Below the pieces are notes generated by a model. That model was not told the origin of the DNA. It worked only from the letters and a program-made list of their open reading frames with translations, and ran no database searches. Shown in pieces: positions 11,638 to 21,658 of a stretch of DNA of 48,877 nucleotides (positions are counted from its first letter, which is position 1; every line of letters starts with the position of its first letter). The position numbers were made by a program, and so were the translations under genes. The stretch spans positions 1 to 48,877 of the forward strand of contig NZ_JANAVZ010000014.1 of NCBI RefSeq assembly GCF_025195095.1, written 5' to 3'. Origin of the DNA: Paracoccus maritimus. Its GTDB lineage: Bacteria; Pseudomonadota; Alphaproteobacteria; Rhodobacterales; Rhodobacteraceae.

Positions 11638-13209
11638 ATGGATCAAAACGTACCGGGAGGCGACCGGCTGGATCGCCGTGTGTTCTTTCCATCACTCATC
11701 GTGATCGCCTCGGTGATCGTGCCGCTGTTTCTGTTCCCCGAATCGGGACCGGCAGCCGTCAATGCGGCCTTTGCCTTTGCGACGGGCCAGTTTGGCTGGC
11801 TGTACCTGGCCGCCGGTCTGGGCGCGGTTGTCTTTCTGATTGGCCTGGCCTGCAGCCGCTTCGGCAATGTCCGCCTGGGCGGCCCCGATGATGCGCCCGA
11901 GTTCAGCTATTTCAGCTGGGTGGCGATGATCTTCTGCGGCGGCATCGGCATCGCCATCGTCAACTGGGCCTGGGTCGAGCCGATCTATTACCTGCAGGGC
12001 CCCCCGTTCGGCGTCGAGCCGATGTCGCCCGCGGCCGCCGAATGGGCGCTGACCTATGGCCAGTTCCACTGGGGTCTGACGCCCTGGGCCATCTATTGCC
12101 TGCCCTCGATCCCCATCGCCTATTCGATGTTCGTGCGCCGCAATCCCGGAGTGCGCCTGTCCGTCGCCGCAGGCGGCGTGCTGGGCCGGCATGTCGACAG
12201 CTGGGTCGGTGTCTTGCTGGATTCGGTCGTCGTCTTCGGCGTGGTGGGCGGCGTCGGCACCTCGCTCGGCCTGGCCGTGCCGCTGGTCTCGCGGCTTGTC
12301 GGCGGGCAGTTCGGCATCGAGCCCTCGCTTGGCCTCGATCTGACCATCCTGGCGATCTGGACGGCGATCTTCGGCGGCTCGGTCTGGTTCGGCCTGTCCA
12401 AGGGCATCAAGATCCTGTCGGACACGAACGTGGTTCTTGCCATCCTGCTGCTGGCCTTCACCTTCATCATCGGCCCCAAGATCTTCATCGTGAACGGCTG
12501 GGTGAACAGCCTCGGGCAGATGACATCCAGCTTCATCCATATGAGCACCTGGACCGATCCGGTCGGCGGCTCGTCCTTCTGGCGCGACTGGACCGTGTTC
12601 TATTGGGCTTGGTGGATTGCCTATGCGCCGATGATGGGCCTGTTCGTGGCGCGCATCTCTCGGGGGCGCACCATCCGTGAACTGATAGTGGCCGAACTGA
12701 TCTGGGGTTCGCTTGGCTGCTGGGTGTTCTTCGCGATCTGGGGCGGCTATGCGCTGAACCTGCAGGTCTCGGGCACGCTGGATGTCGCTGCGATCCTTTC
12801 GGCCGAGGGCATTCCCGCTACGGTTCAGGCGATCCTGGGCACGATGCCGCTGTCTGGGCTGGTGACTCTGGTGTTCATCGCGCTGTGCTTCATCTTCCTG
12901 GCGACGACGCTTGACTCGGCGGCCTATGTGCTGGCCTCGGTCACCTCGCGCAAGCTTTCGGGCTATCAGGAACCCAAGCGCAGCCTGCGCATGGCCTGGG
13001 CGCTGATCCTTGCCGCGGTCGGGATCGTGCTGATCCAGCTGGGCGGGCTGAAACCGGTGCAGACCTCGACCATCGTCGTGGCGCTGCCGCTGATCCCAGT
13101 GCTGGTCATCATGTGCATCTCGTTGCTACGCTGGCTGCGGCAGGATTTCGGCGCCGATGAAAACCTGCGCCACCTGGTCGCGAAGCGGCCCGGCGCACGC
13201 GCCGACTGA
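11638..13209 (+). CDS. dddT: BCCT-family transporter, DddT (DMSP/betaine import)
   Basis: 523 residues with about twelve hydrophobic helices. The BCCT signature is clear: FYWAWWIAYAPMMGLFVARI followed by SRGRTIRELIVAEL, plus an NWAWVEPIYY segment. Such carriers move quaternary-ammonium or sulfonium osmolytes with Na+ or H+ across the inner membrane. Directly before dddD it fits DddT, the DMSP importer. The start at 11638 follows a good ribosome binding site (gggaggggg). It is 85 bases after dddA and 85 before dddD in the same direction, so one transcript is likely. Confidence 0.85.
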   Translation: MDQNVPGGDRLDRRVFFPSLIVIASVIVPLFLFPESGPAAVNAAFAFATGQFGWLYLAAGLGAVVFLIGLACSRFGNVRLGGPDDAPEFSYFSWVAMIFCGGIGIAIVNWAWVEPIYYLQGPPFGVEPMSPAAAEWALTYGQFHWGLTPWAIYCLPSIPIAYSMFVRRNPGVRLSVAAGGVLGRHVDSWVGVLLDSVVVFGVVGGVGTSLGLAVPLVSRLVGGQFGIEPSLGLDLTILAIWTAIFGGSVWFGLSKGIKILSDTNVVLAILLLAFTFIIGPKIFIVNGWVNSLGQMTSSFIHMSTWTDPVGGSSFWRDWTVFYWAWWIAYAPMMGLFVARISRGRTIRELIVAELIWGSLGCWVFFAIWGGYALNLQVSGTLDVAAILSAEGIPATVQAILGTMPLSGLVTLVFIALCFIFLATTLDSAAYVLASVTSRKLSGYQEPKRSLRMAWALILAAVGIVLIQLGGLKPVQTSTIVVALPLIPVLVIMCISLLRWLRQDFGADENLRHLVAKRPGARAD

Positions 13210-13294
13210 CAAGCCGCGCCCCGGCGGCCCCACGCCGCCGGTGCGCCCATCCCGCCAAGACAGACATCCAACGCTTTTACTTCCCGAGGCACCC

Positions 13295-15808
13295 ATGTCG
13301 ACCAACCAGCCTTCCCTTCTTCCCCTCAAGGGCCTCAAGGTCATCGATTTCGGACAGTATATCGCCGGTCCCGCCGTGGGGATGATCCTGGGCGATCTGG
13401 GCGCGACGGTGGTCCATGTGGACCCGCCCGGCGGCCCGATGTGGGTCAGCCCTGCCAATGCCACGCTGAACCGCAACAAGATGATCGTGACGATCAACCT
13501 GAAGACACCCGAAGGTCTGGCCCAGGCCATGGATCTGGTGTCCGAGGCCGATGTTGTCATCGACGGCTTCCGCCCCGGCGTGATGAAGCGGCTTGGCCTG
13601 GACTGGTCCCAGATCCGCAGGGACCGCCCCGAGCTGGTCACGCTGTCGATTCCGGGCGTTGCCTCGAACGACACGCTGCGGCGCGACTGGCGGGCCTTTG
13701 AAAGCATCATCGCCGCCAGTTCCGGCGTCTTCACCGACATGGGTCTGAACCGTGTGCTGATGGGGGTGAACCCGTCCTTTTCGCCGCTGCCGCTGTCCTC
13801 GGCCTATGGCACCATGCTGGCCGCGTCCGCCGTCGTGCTGGCGCTTCAGGCGCGAGAGAGCACCGGAACCGGAGACGAGATCGAAGTGCCGCTGGCCTCG
13901 GCGGTGATGGAGGGACTGTCCTACAACTCGATCCACATCCAGGGCTATCCCGAGCGCTACAAGACCCAACGCGAATCCGAGATCGAGCGGCGGCGCACCG
14001 AAGGCCTGCCGATGAACGTCACCTATGAGGAGCTGCAAGAGTTCCTCGACCCGTTCTATCGGTCCTACAAGTGCAAGGACGGGCGCATGTTCTATGTCGT
14101 CTGCCCCAGCCACAAGCATCATGCCAAGCGCTGCCTCAAGGTGCTGGGCATCTATGACGATCTGGTCGCCGAGGGGCTGAGCGAGGAAGAGGACACCTAT
14201 CTGCCGGTGTCCGAATGGCGCTCGGACGTTTCACTGGGGGTCTATCCGATGCCCAAGCTGTGGGCCGACAGGATCGCCGCGCGCATGAAAGAGGTCTTTC
14301 TGACCCGCACCGCCAAGGAATGGGAAAAGATCTTTGGGCGCGGCAAGTTCCCCGGCGCGCCGCAGCGCTGGCTGCAGGAATGGATCAACGACGACCACGC
14401 CGAGACCTCGGGGCTGATGATCGAGGTCAACGATGCCGAATACGGCGTCATGACCCAGCCCGGCCCGATGGTCTGGCTGACCGAAAGCGGCGAAGAGATG
14501 CTGGCGCCTACCCCCCGCCGTTGGGTCGGCGTCGAGGATGCGCTGCGCGCCCTGCGCCGGATGCCCACCAAGCTGCCCCGCCCCACCGCCAGCCGCGGCA
14601 AGGCCGGATGGCTGGACGGGGTGCGCATCCTGGACATGTGCAACGTGATCGCCGGGCCGCATTCGGCCTCGTACCTGTCGCGCTTCGGTGCCGAGGTCAT
14701 CAAGATCGACCCGGCCAAGCCGAATTACGACTGCTGGAACACGGTAATCTTCAGCCTGTCGCATGGCCGCGGGAAACGCTCGATTCTGGCCGACATCTCG
14801 TCCAGCGAGGGCCGCGAGGTCTTTGAAAAGCTGGTGGCTTCGGTCGATATCATCGTGTGGAACGCGCCGGATCGGCAGGTCGAGGCGATAGGCCTGGACG
14901 CCGAGAGCCTCAAAAAGCTGAATCCCGACGCGATCTTCTGCCAGCTGGACTGCTTCAGCGGCGTGCGCAACGGGCCACGCACGAACTATCTGGGCTATGA
15001 CGATCTGGTGCAGGCCACGACGGGCATTATGCTGCGCTTCGGCGGCGGCATGGACACACCCGAAGAGCACGCGCATGTCGGAACGATCGACGTGATGTGC
15101 GGTTTTGGCGCGGCGCTTGGCATAGCCGCGGCGCTTTACCAGAAGCTCAAGTTCGGGCGCATCGGGCGGCCGCGCACCTCGCTGTCGGCACTGTCGGGCC
15201 TTGCCCAGATCCCGTTTTGCTACGACTACGAACGCCGCCCGCTGTTTGACGAACCCTCGGGCCGCGAAGCCAACGGGTTCGGCCCGCTGGAACGGTTCTA
15301 TTACACCGCCTCGGACCGGTTCATCCTGCTGTGCGCCACCGAGGCGGACCTGACCAAGCTGAACGCGGTCGAGGGGCTGGAAGGCATCGTCGATGTTCCA
15401 CCGGACGAGCGCGCGGCCTTCCTGGCGACCGCCTTCATGAGCGCGCGCGCCGAGGACTGGACCGAGCGTCTGGTGGCCGCCGATATCGGCGCCACGGTCT
15501 GCGAGAACATCGAATCGATCCGTTCCTATGACAGTCGCCCGGCCGATGGCAAACCCGGCATCGACAATGGCAGCTATGCGTTCTCGGTCTATGAGGACCA
15601 TCCCAGTGGCCATGTCATCACCCAGCTGGACCCCTTCGCGATCCGCCCAGTGGATGCCCAGATCTACGCGCTGGAACCCGCCGAGAAATTCGGCGCCTCG
15701 ACCCGATCCATCCTGCAGGATCTGGGCTATGCCGAAGCAGAGATCGACCGCATGATCCAGGGCGGTCAGGTCAGCGAAAGCTGGAGTCGGGAATACCTGC
15801 CCAGCTGA
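13295..15808 (+). CDS. dddD: DMSP acyl-CoA transferase/lyase DddD (two CaiB-BaiF domains)
   Basis: 837 residues made of two class III CoA-transferase domains in tandem: the first begins at [19 protein letters not shown] (~residue 10), the second at [19 protein letters not shown] (~residue 445). Tandem organisation and this length are diagnostic of DddD, which transfers CoA from acetyl-CoA to DMSP and releases DMS to give 3-hydroxypropionyl-CoA. The second domain has the catalytic Asp as Asp599 in GTIDVMCG, matching Asp602 of the Marinomonas enzyme as I recall it. The first domain has [10 protein letters not shown] where the Asp would be, so it is catalytically silent. ATG 13295 directly precedes the conserved domain; the longer frame overlaps dddT. 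Confidence 0.88.
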   Translation: MSTNQPSLLPLKGLKVIDFGQYIAGPAVGMILGDLGATVVHVDPPGGPMWVSPANATLNRNKMIVTINLKTPEGLAQAMDLVSEADVVIDGFRPGVMKRLGLDWSQIRRDRPELVTLSIPGVASNDTLRRDWRAFESIIAASSGVFTDMGLNRVLMGVNPSFSPLPLSSAYGTMLAASAVVLALQARESTGTGDEIEVPLASAVMEGLSYNSIHIQGYPERYKTQRESEIERRRTEGLPMNVTYEELQEFLDPFYRSYKCKDGRMFYVVCPSHKHHAKRCLKVLGIYDDLVAEGLSEEEDTYLPVSEWRSDVSLGVYPMPKLWADRIAARMKEVFLTRTAKEWEKIFGRGKFPGAPQRWLQEWINDDHAETSGLMIEVNDAEYGVMTQPGPMVWLTESGEEMLAPTPRRWVGVEDALRALRRMPTKLPRPTASRGKAGWLDGVRILDMCNVIAGPHSASYLSRFGAEVIKIDPAKPNYDCWNTVIFSLSHGRGKRSILADISSSEGREVFEKLVASVDIIVWNAPDRQVEAIGLDAESLKKLNPDAIFCQLDCFSGVRNGPRTNYLGYDDLVQATTGIMLRFGGGMDTPEEHAHVGTIDVMCGFGAALGIAAALYQKLKFGRIGRPRTSLSALSGLAQIPFCYDYERRPLFDEPSGREANGFGPLERFYYTASDRFILLCATEADLTKLNAVEGLEGIVDVPPDERAAFLATAFMSARAEDWTERLVAADIGATVCENIESIRSYDSRPADGKPGIDNGSYAFSVYEDHPSGHVITQLDPFAIRPVDAQIYALEPAEKFGASTRSILQDLGYAEAEIDRMIQGGQVSESWSREYLPS

Positions 15809-15879
15809 CGCGGCCCCATGGACCGCGCCCGCGGCGGGTCAGCCGCTGCGGGCGCTCTGCATCATTCAAACGGAGGGAC

Positions 15880-16869
15880 ATGCCCATGTACGATGCGATC
15901 GTGATCGACCAGGGGGCGTCGGGTCAACAGGTCGAAAGACGCCAGATCGGATTCGGCGACCTGCAGCCGGGCGACGTGACCGTGGATGTCACTTGGTCCA
16001 CCCTGAACTACAAGGACGCGCTGGCGATCACTGGCAGTGCGCCTGTAGTGCGCAGCTTCCCGTTGGTACCGGGAATTGACTTTGCCGGGATAGTCGCGGA
16101 AAGCCGCCACCCGGATTATACTCCTGGAGACCGGGTCATCCTGAATGGCTGGGGCGTTGGCGAAAAGCACAACGGCGGACTTGCAGCCCGCGCGCAAGTC
16201 AACGGTGATTGGCTGGTTCGCCTCCCCACGGCTCTTACCGAGAGGCAGTCAATGGCCATCGGCACCGCCGGTTACACCGCCATGTTGTGCGTAATGGCAC
16301 TTGAGGAGCAGGGTTTCACCCCTGACCGCGGCGAGATCGTCGTCACGGGGGCGACTGGCGGGGTTGGCAGCGTCGCCACTGCGCTGTTGGCCGCACGTGG
16401 CTATCGCGTTGCCGCAGTGACCGGCAGAGCAGGTGAAGCCGACTATCTCAAACGATTGGGCGCTGCCACAATTGTCGACCGTGCCGAGCTGCAAGGCAAG
16501 CTTCGACCGCTTAGCAAGGAGCGCTGGGCCGGCGGGGTGGATGTTGCTGGTGGTGCCGTCCTGGCGAACCTCCTGTCTATGATAACCTATCGTGGTGTCG
16601 TGGCAGCCTGCGGGCTGGCCGCGGGTATGGACCTGCCGTCTTCTGTCGCACCCTTTATTCTGCGTGGGGTCAGGCTGCTCGGCGTCGATAGCGTCATGTG
16701 CCCCAAGGCCGATCGCGAAGTTGCCTGGCGCCGGCTTTCCCAAGAGCTGGATCTCGAGCTGCTGGAGACGATGATCACCGAAATCCCCATGGACCAAGTG
16801 ATTGAGACCGCCCCGGATTTCCTTGCAGGAAAGGTGCGAGGCCGTATCGTGGTTCCGATTCCGGGCTAG
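15880..16869 (+). CDS. acuI: Acryloyl-CoA reductase AcuI (YhdH-type MDR)
   Basis: 329 residues, normal length for the YhdH/AcuI group of medium-chain dehydrogenases. Seen are [13 protein letters not shown], the [12 protein letters not shown] block, [13 protein letters not shown], and the NADPH-binding [12 protein letters not shown]. It would reduce acryloyl-CoA to propionyl-CoA, detoxifying acrylate, a toxic product near DMSP catabolism; acuI is a frequent companion of ddd genes. Ribosome binding site ggaggg lies before ATG 15880; a second ATG two codons on is possible. Its codon choice is more mixed (more GTA, CTT, TTG, GCA) than in dddD, so it may have a separate history. Confidence 0.85.
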   Translation: MPMYDAIVIDQGASGQQVERRQIGFGDLQPGDVTVDVTWSTLNYKDALAITGSAPVVRSFPLVPGIDFAGIVAESRHPDYTPGDRVILNGWGVGEKHNGGLAARAQVNGDWLVRLPTALTERQSMAIGTAGYTAMLCVMALEEQGFTPDRGEIVVTGATGGVGSVATALLAARGYRVAAVTGRAGEADYLKRLGAATIVDRAELQGKLRPLSKERWAGGVDVAGGAVLANLLSMITYRGVVAACGLAAGMDLPSSVAPFILRGVRLLGVDSVMCPKADREVAWRRLSQELDLELLETMITEIPMDQVIETAPDFLAGKVRGRIVVPIPG

Positions 16870-16929
16870 ATGGAGATTCAATCAGTCCCCTATATGATGA
16901 TGGTGTTGATTTCGGTTGATGCCTGAGGG

Positions 16930-16948
16930 CTCGCCCGGGGGCGAGTTT
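16930..16948 (+). terminator. Possible terminator after the DMSP operon
   Basis: A GC-rich hairpin (ctcgcc, loop cggg, ggcgag) followed by only three T, 60 bases after the acuI stop. The weak T-run makes factor-independent function uncertain. Confidence 0.4.
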
Positions 16949-17198
16949 CCGGTTCAAAGCGTTCAGCGAAGTGTTTCAGGCGGATGGATTGTTTCCGGCA
17001 ACCTGGCACCAGACGGCACCTGCCCAGACTGTGGAATGCATTCACAACGACGTCACCGTAGGCGGCGTCGGCGGCTATGCGGAGCGTGGTGTTGCCGTTG
17101 AGGACGGCGGCATGGATCTGGAGTGCAGCCGATCCAGTTGTCGGCGTGGCGGGGTTACCGATTTTCTGGTCCTGAATGGTGGCGGCACCCAGTGATTT
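16949..17198. other. Non-coding stretch between acuI and the phosphate transporter
   Basis: No full gene is seen. A short rightward frame around 16916-17101 contains TCPDCGMHSQRRHRR, which recalls the N-terminal zinc finger of ISL3-type transposases, but the match is too short to assign. It may be the scar of a lost mobile element at the right edge of the DMSP module. Confidence 0.3.
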
Positions 17199-18680
17199 TC
17201 AGCCGTTGATCACCTGCAGGACATAGAAGACCACCGCCGACAGAATCGCCGCCGCGGGCACGGTAATAATCCATGCCGCGGCGATCGTCATGACATGGAC
17301 ACGGCGCACAAGTTTGCGTCGGCGTCTTTCTTCGAGATTGACCAACGGAGCGTCCACGGCCAGCCGCGCGTTTCGTGCCCGACGTTCGGTATCCCACTCG
17401 CGGAAGAACCCGACGCCGAAGACAGCGCCGACGGCAATGTGGGTGGAACTGACCGGCAGTCCTAGCCAACTGGCGACGATGACCGTGATGGCCGCGGACA
17501 GGGCAACGCAATAGGCGCGCATCGGGTTCAGCTTGGTGATTTCCGATCCGACCATTCGGATAAGCTTAGGACCGAACAAGAACAGGCCGAAGCTGATGCC
17601 GAAGGCACCGATCAGCATGACCCAGCTTGGGATGCTGACAGAATCGCTCACATCGCCCGACGCGACCGTCTGCACGATGGCGGCAAGCGGACCGACCGCA
17701 TTGGCAACGTCGTTGGCACCATGGGCGAAGCTTAGCAAGGCGGCCGAGGCAACCAGCGGAACCGCGAACAGCACCTTCAGGGACTTGTTGCGGTTTTCCA
17801 GCCCGCGCGCCTGTGCCGCAATGACGGGAATCATGAGCAACCAGATCGAGAGTCCGACCGCAGCGCCAATGACCACGGAATGCCCCAGCGAGATGTCGAA
17901 CAGGTGCTTCAGCCCCTTCAGCGACAGATAGGCGGCAAATGTGCCTGCCATAAGTCCGACCAAGCCCGGCACCCAGCGTCGGGCAGCCGCGATCTTGTCG
18001 GGTTGGTGCACGATCCGTGCCTCGATGAACCACAGGAAACCGGCCGCGATTATGCCGCCCAGCAGCGGAGAGACGACCCAGCTTGCCGCGATAGTCCCGA
18101 TCTTGACCCAGTTGACCGCGGCGAAACCGGCTGCGGCAATCCCGGCCCCCATGACTCCCCCAACGACCGAATGGGTCGTCGAGACCGGCGCCCCGATCCA
18201 GGTCGCAAGGTTCACCCACAGCGCCGACGACAGCAGCGACGCCATCATCGCCCAGACGAAGACCTCGCTGCTTTCCAGCGTGCCGGGGGCGATGATCCCC
18301 GTGGCGATGGTAGAGACGACATCGCCACCTGCGATCAGCGCGCCGGCGCTTTCAAAGATCGCGGCGATGACGATCGCGCCGCCCATGGTCAGGGCATTGG
18401 CGCCCACTGCGGGGCCCATGTTGTTTGCGACATCATTGGCGCCGATGTTCAGAGCCATATAGGCGCCAAAGGCGGCGGCCAGAACGACGATAAAACCTTG
18501 GCTGGACTGTCCAAGGAACAGCGCTGCCGCCATGCCGGCCAGAACGATGAAGACGAAGGCGATGCCAGGCCCGATCATCGGCCGCGCCACGTAGGCCGTC
18601 GCGAGTTCCAGATTCGAGAAGCGGCCCAGATCGCGGTCCAGCGTCTCAAGATGGCGGGCTTCGAAATCCTTGTCGGCCAT
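17199..18680 (-). CDS. PiT-family inorganic phosphate transporter
   Basis: 493 residues with ten or more hydrophobic helices. The duplicated PiT signature is clear: ALNIGANDVANNMGPAVG in the first half and SFAHGANDVANAVGPLAAI in the second. By family it is a low-affinity cation/phosphate symporter of the inner membrane. The hydrophilic N-terminus (ADKDFEARHLETLDRDLGRF) is longer than in E. coli PitA and is the form seen in Alphaproteobacteria. It is convergent with acuI, stands alone, and shows no visible phosphate box or partner regulator. Confidence 0.9.
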   Translation of the reverse strand: MADKDFEARHLETLDRDLGRFSNLELATAYVARPMIGPGIAFVFIVLAGMAAALFLGQSSQGFIVVLAAAFGAYMALNIGANDVANNMGPAVGANALTMGGAIVIAAIFESAGALIAGGDVVSTIATGIIAPGTLESSEVFVWAMMASLLSSALWVNLATWIGAPVSTTHSVVGGVMGAGIAAAGFAAVNWVKIGTIAASWVVSPLLGGIIAAGFLWFIEARIVHQPDKIAAARRWVPGLVGLMAGTFAAYLSLKGLKHLFDISLGHSVVIGAAVGLSIWLLMIPVIAAQARGLENRNKSLKVLFAVPLVASAALLSFAHGANDVANAVGPLAAIVQTVASGDVSDSVSIPSWVMLIGAFGISFGLFLFGPKLIRMVGSEITKLNPMRAYCVALSAAITVIVASWLGLPVSSTHIAVGAVFGVGFFREWDTERRARNARLAVDAPLVNLEERRRRKLVRRVHVMTIAAAWIITVPAAAILSAVVFYVLQVING

Positions 18681-19273
18681 GCCGTCCTCGTCGTTGGGTC
18701 GCGGTTTGACTATGCGGCTTTGCTTGACAGATCAACCGTCTGGGCGCATCGGCCGGTTTTCAGGCAACTGCCGTGTCAATCGGCATTGAATCGAGGGTCA
18801 TCGCCATTCTGTGTGGCGTAGCGGCAGCATTCGCTTCCCGAGCAAGTCCGGCCCTGCTCTGCTGCAGATCGCTCGTTTTCTCGGCGAGAACCTGACTGAT
18901 GCTTATCGAAGTGCTGGTGATGAGCGGCCCATCAATGCTTATGGGGCACAGCTTCAGCGCCAGCGACGTCTGACGTCGCGGGCCAACCTGACCCCACGTT
19001 CTCGGGACGGTGCCACCGAAGACATACCCTGCAAGAAGAGGCTCGCTTCCATCTGGTAGGCCCTCGCTGTGTGTCCCGATGCTCTTCCAGTTAGGACCTC
19101 GCGACCCGAAAGATGTGGATTTCGCAAAACAGGGTTTCGAATTTTCACAGGTCGTGGATAATTTGCGTGTCGGCCAACCGAGGCCGGACATCACTTCGTC
19201 CAGGGAGTCGCTGCTGGCTTCGATCAACTCGACCATGCGGTGAAGAACGCAGGCATGGCAGCGGCGGCGGAAT
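18681..19273. other. About 600 bases without a recognisable gene
   Basis: A leftward frame of ~180 codons (18760-19299) is open, but its product resembles no family I know, has no start context, and extends antisense into the IS481 remnant at its beginning. I regard the stretch as degraded sequence. The part next to 18680 should contain the promoter of the phosphate transporter. Confidence 0.4.
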
Positions 19274-19425
19274 ATGGCAGACTTCATGGCAGCGTACAAT
19301 TTCGCGGGCCGGCTAAAGACCCTCGGGGGGGGGCCGCATGCCTTATGTATACATCTGCAAGATCTGGCTCAGAGCCGGACAGATTCGTCCTAAATCCGTT
19401 CAACCATCTGCTGGGGCTGAACACC
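19274..19425 (+). pseudogene. IS481-family transposase, C-terminal remnant
   Basis: The conserved end of IS481/IS3-type transposases is present in three frames: MADFMAAYNFAGRLKTLGG, then after a run of nine G (19325-19333) MPYVYICKIW, then after another one-base shift near 19368 SEPDRFVLNP and LLGLNT. In intact relatives these pieces are contiguous (AAYNFARRLKTL, TPYEYICKIW, SEPDRF). The DDE core is missing. It is a dead fragment marking an older insertion. Confidence 0.65.
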
Positions 19426-19696
19426 GTTTGGACAGACCACGTTCGCTAGCTGGCCGATCTCGCCTCCCCTCATTGTCTCGAACAGACGTCGGCCCATTTG
19501 CGGCACAGCGAGCATAAGGAAGAGAGTGTTACATGATAGCAGCAAACACTGTGCCCGATCGGGGAAGTGTCGGGGCGGCTCGGGGTCAGCCCGAATTCGC
19601 TCCAAACCTGGAAGAAGAATTTCGAAGGCATCTTAATTGATGGGCCGTATCATGACGGATATCGGCGTAGCGCATATAAAGCAGGTTCGCAGAGTT
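19426..19696. other. Intergenic, no gene recognised
   Basis: Follows the IS481 remnant and ends at the TetR-like gene. Only short unconserved frames occur on either strand. Confidence 0.4.
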
Positions 19697-20335
19697 TCAG
19701 ATGCATGATGATGCGCGACGATCTGAGGACCTGAAAACCTTTCTGATGAAGGCATAGAGGGCCTCGCGTGCCGCGGTCAGGTCGTCCAGGCCCGGGGACC
19801 ACCTGGCCAAGTCGCCGAGCAGCATCTTGCTTGCGATGCCATAAGCGTAGGCATGAGCCATGGCGACCATCAGCGGCAGGTTTTCGTCTGGGTCAAGAGC
19901 GCCGCACTCTTGGGCTCGAACCAGCATCCGCAGCATCAACTCATGCAAGGCCTTCTCATATTGCATGAGCTGCGCGTTAAGCTCAAATTGACTGGCCGGC
20001 ATCGACCCGATGATCCGAAATTCCCGAGGGAAGTGATAGGCCCACTCAATGTAGGCGTCGGCCAGAGCCTCGAACTGAGCGACAGGATCCTGCTGGTCGA
20101 CCTTTACGACAGTTCTGACGCACTGATCGTGCAGCAGCGCAATCGCCCTTTCAGCCATCGCGACCAAGAGCTGTCGATCATCCGCGAACAGCCCGGAAAG
20201 CGCGCCGTCCGGAATCTCAAGTCGTTCCTCGACTTCGCTCAGGGCCGGCGGGTGAGGCGATTCCGACATGAAAGCTGTGATTGCCTCAACCGCCTCGTCA
20301 TAGAGCCGGACCGGCGCAACCGCTTGATCATGCAT
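19697..20335 (-). CDS. TetR-like transcriptional regulator
   Basis: 212 residues. The N-terminal ~50 residues have a TetR-type helix-turn-helix in weakened form (ALSEVEERLEIPDGALSGLF, then DDRQLLVAMAERAI), followed by an all-helical ligand domain with YIEWAYHFPREFRIIGSMP and a C-terminal AREALYAFIRKVFR, as in TetR_C families. The start at 20335 was chosen because GGAG lies 7 bases before it; an ATG four codons upstream is possible. Neighbours are remnants, so the target genes cannot be inferred. Confidence 0.65.
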   Translation of the reverse strand: MHDQAVAPVRLYDEAVEAITAFMSESPHPPALSEVEERLEIPDGALSGLFADDRQLLVAMAERAIALLHDQCVRTVVKVDQQDPVAQFEALADAYIEWAYHFPREFRIIGSMPASQFELNAQLMQYEKALHELMLRMLVRAQECGALDPDENLPLMVAMAHAYAYGIASKMLLGDLARWSPGLDDLTAAREALYAFIRKVFRSSDRRASSCI

Positions 20336-20650
20336 GTCATGCTCCATCCCGTTGCCTGCGGGCGCGAAAACAACAAAAAAGGGAACCGACAATGACGCGC
20401 TCGTCGAGAGTTTACGTTAGGGCAACATGGCTGGCAATATCATGTCTGCGCAAATGAAACGAAGGACGTAGTGAAGCAACAGAAATCGTGATCCGCTCAC
20501 CGACCATGGATAACCACGTGGAGCCATGGTCCTGTCGCTGCGCTTTAGCTGCATAGGAACCTGTCATGCACCCGCATCTTCAAGGTCGTCGCCGCGGTCC
20601 ATTTCTGACGGATCATTGATAAGACCCCCTTGATGAAGATATTGCTGATC
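20336..20650. other. Intergenic stretch, no gene recognised
   Basis: About 315 bases between the FGE stop and the TetR-like start. It contains a CCATGG ... CCATGG pair around 20503-20528 but no gene, RNA or clear terminator. It should include the promoter of the TetR-like gene on its left side. Confidence 0.4.
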
Positions 20651-21649
20651 TCAGCCAGCCACCCTGAATCCCAAATTGCCGGTCGAGCTCTCCGGGTCGT
20701 TTCTCGTCCGCGAATGGACATGGTAGCGATCGCAATAGCTGTCGTGGCACAGATACGACCCACCGCGCTGGACACGTGGCGCGGCAGGCTCGGCGGCGAG
20801 GGGATCTCGGGCGGGATCGCGTGGCGGCAGGCGGACGGGCTCGGGCAGCGGGCCGAAGCTGTCATTCGTCCATTCCCAGACATTGCCGGTCATGTTGTAA
20901 AGCCCGTAGCCGTTCGGCGCGAAGGATCCGACCGGCAGACTGCCGGTCCAGGTCGCTCCAGCGTCGGCGTGATGTGGGAAACGGCCTTGGAAGGTATTCA
21001 TTGCCCGGGCGCCATTCGGCATCATCTCGTCGCCCCAAGGGAATTTGCGCTTGGCAAGCCCCCCGCGGGCGGCGCGTTCCCATTGCGCCTCGGACGGCAG
21101 GCGAAGGCCCGCCCAGGTGCAGTAGGCCACCGCGTCGTACCAGGCAATGTGGACGGCGGGGTGATCCTCGCGCCCAGCGAATGTCGATCCCGGACCTTCG
21201 GGGGCCGACCAGCAGGCGCCGTTGACGCGGCGCCACCATGGCAGGCCCGGCGGGTGCTGGGGCCAGGCGGTGGGATCGGGCAGCAGCAGGTGGAAGACAT
21301 AGCTCCAACCCTCCTGCTCGGCGACGGTCCGGTAGCCCGTGGCGGCAGCAAAGCGTGCGTATTCCGAGGTGGTGACGGCTGTGGCCGAGATCAGAAAGGG
21401 CGCGACCCTGACCTTGCGCCGCGGACTGTCGAGGTCGGCCGGAAAGCGCGATCGGCGAGCGCCCATCTCGAAGATGCCGCCGGGTATGGGCACCAGCGCG
21501 TTGAGCAGGGCAGCCTGCTCAGCCTCAGGGGCGGGCGCGACGGCGCGGGCAGCGTCCAGATAGGCCGCGCCAGGCCCGGCGCCTGCACTCTTGCGGCTTG
21601 CGCCGCAGCAGCCCGCCCCCGACTGTTGTTCTGCCATGTCCGCCCCCAT
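20651..21649 (-). CDS. Formylglycine-generating enzyme family protein (sulfatase activator)
   Basis: 332 residues. The FGE-sulfatase domain covers residues ~50-332: VPIPGGIFEMGARRSRFP, HPAVHIAWYDAVAYCTWAG, LRLPSEAQWERAARGG, GNVWEWTNDSF, and RGGSYLCHDSYC near the end. The last contains the two active-site cysteines Cys301 and Cys306 with the spacing of authentic FGE, absent from most FGE-like proteins. It should oxidise the sulfatase CxPxR cysteine to formylglycine using copper and O2. The N-terminus has a further GAGCCGAS cysteine pair. The ClC stop lies 9 bases upstream and its TAA overlaps the likely ribosome binding site. No sulfatase gene is visible in the window. Confidence 0.88.
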   Translation of the reverse strand: MGADMAEQQSGAGCCGASRKSAGAGPGAAYLDAARAVAPAPEAEQAALLNALVPIPGGIFEMGARRSRFPADLDSPRRKVRVAPFLISATAVTTSEYARFAAATGYRTVAEQEGWSYVFHLLLPDPTAWPQHPPGLPWWRRVNGACWSAPEGPGSTFAGREDHPAVHIAWYDAVAYCTWAGLRLPSEAQWERAARGGLAKRKFPWGDEMMPNGARAMNTFQGRFPHHADAGATWTGSLPVGSFAPNGYGLYNMTGNVWEWTNDSFGPLPEPVRLPPRDPARDPLAAEPAAPRVQRGGSYLCHDSYCDRYHVHSRTRNDPESSTGNLGFRVAG

Positions 21650-21658
21650 TCCTGCCCC

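Noticed and set aside
11692..12540. Long leftward frame antisense to dddT
   Set aside because: Asp/Gln/Arg-rich translation typical of antisense of a high-GC membrane protein gene.
16916..17101. ISL3-like zinc finger (CPDCG)
   Set aside because: Only one short motif matches and no further transposase sequence follows; kept as a remark in the intergenic entry.
18760..19299. Leftward open frame of ~180 codons
   Set aside because: No family resemblance and antisense to part of the IS481 remnant; more probably chance openness in degraded sequence.
20503..20528. CCATGG ... CCATGG symmetric pair
   Set aside because: Each is a common restriction-type palindrome; the sequence between them is not symmetric and no gene start depends on it.
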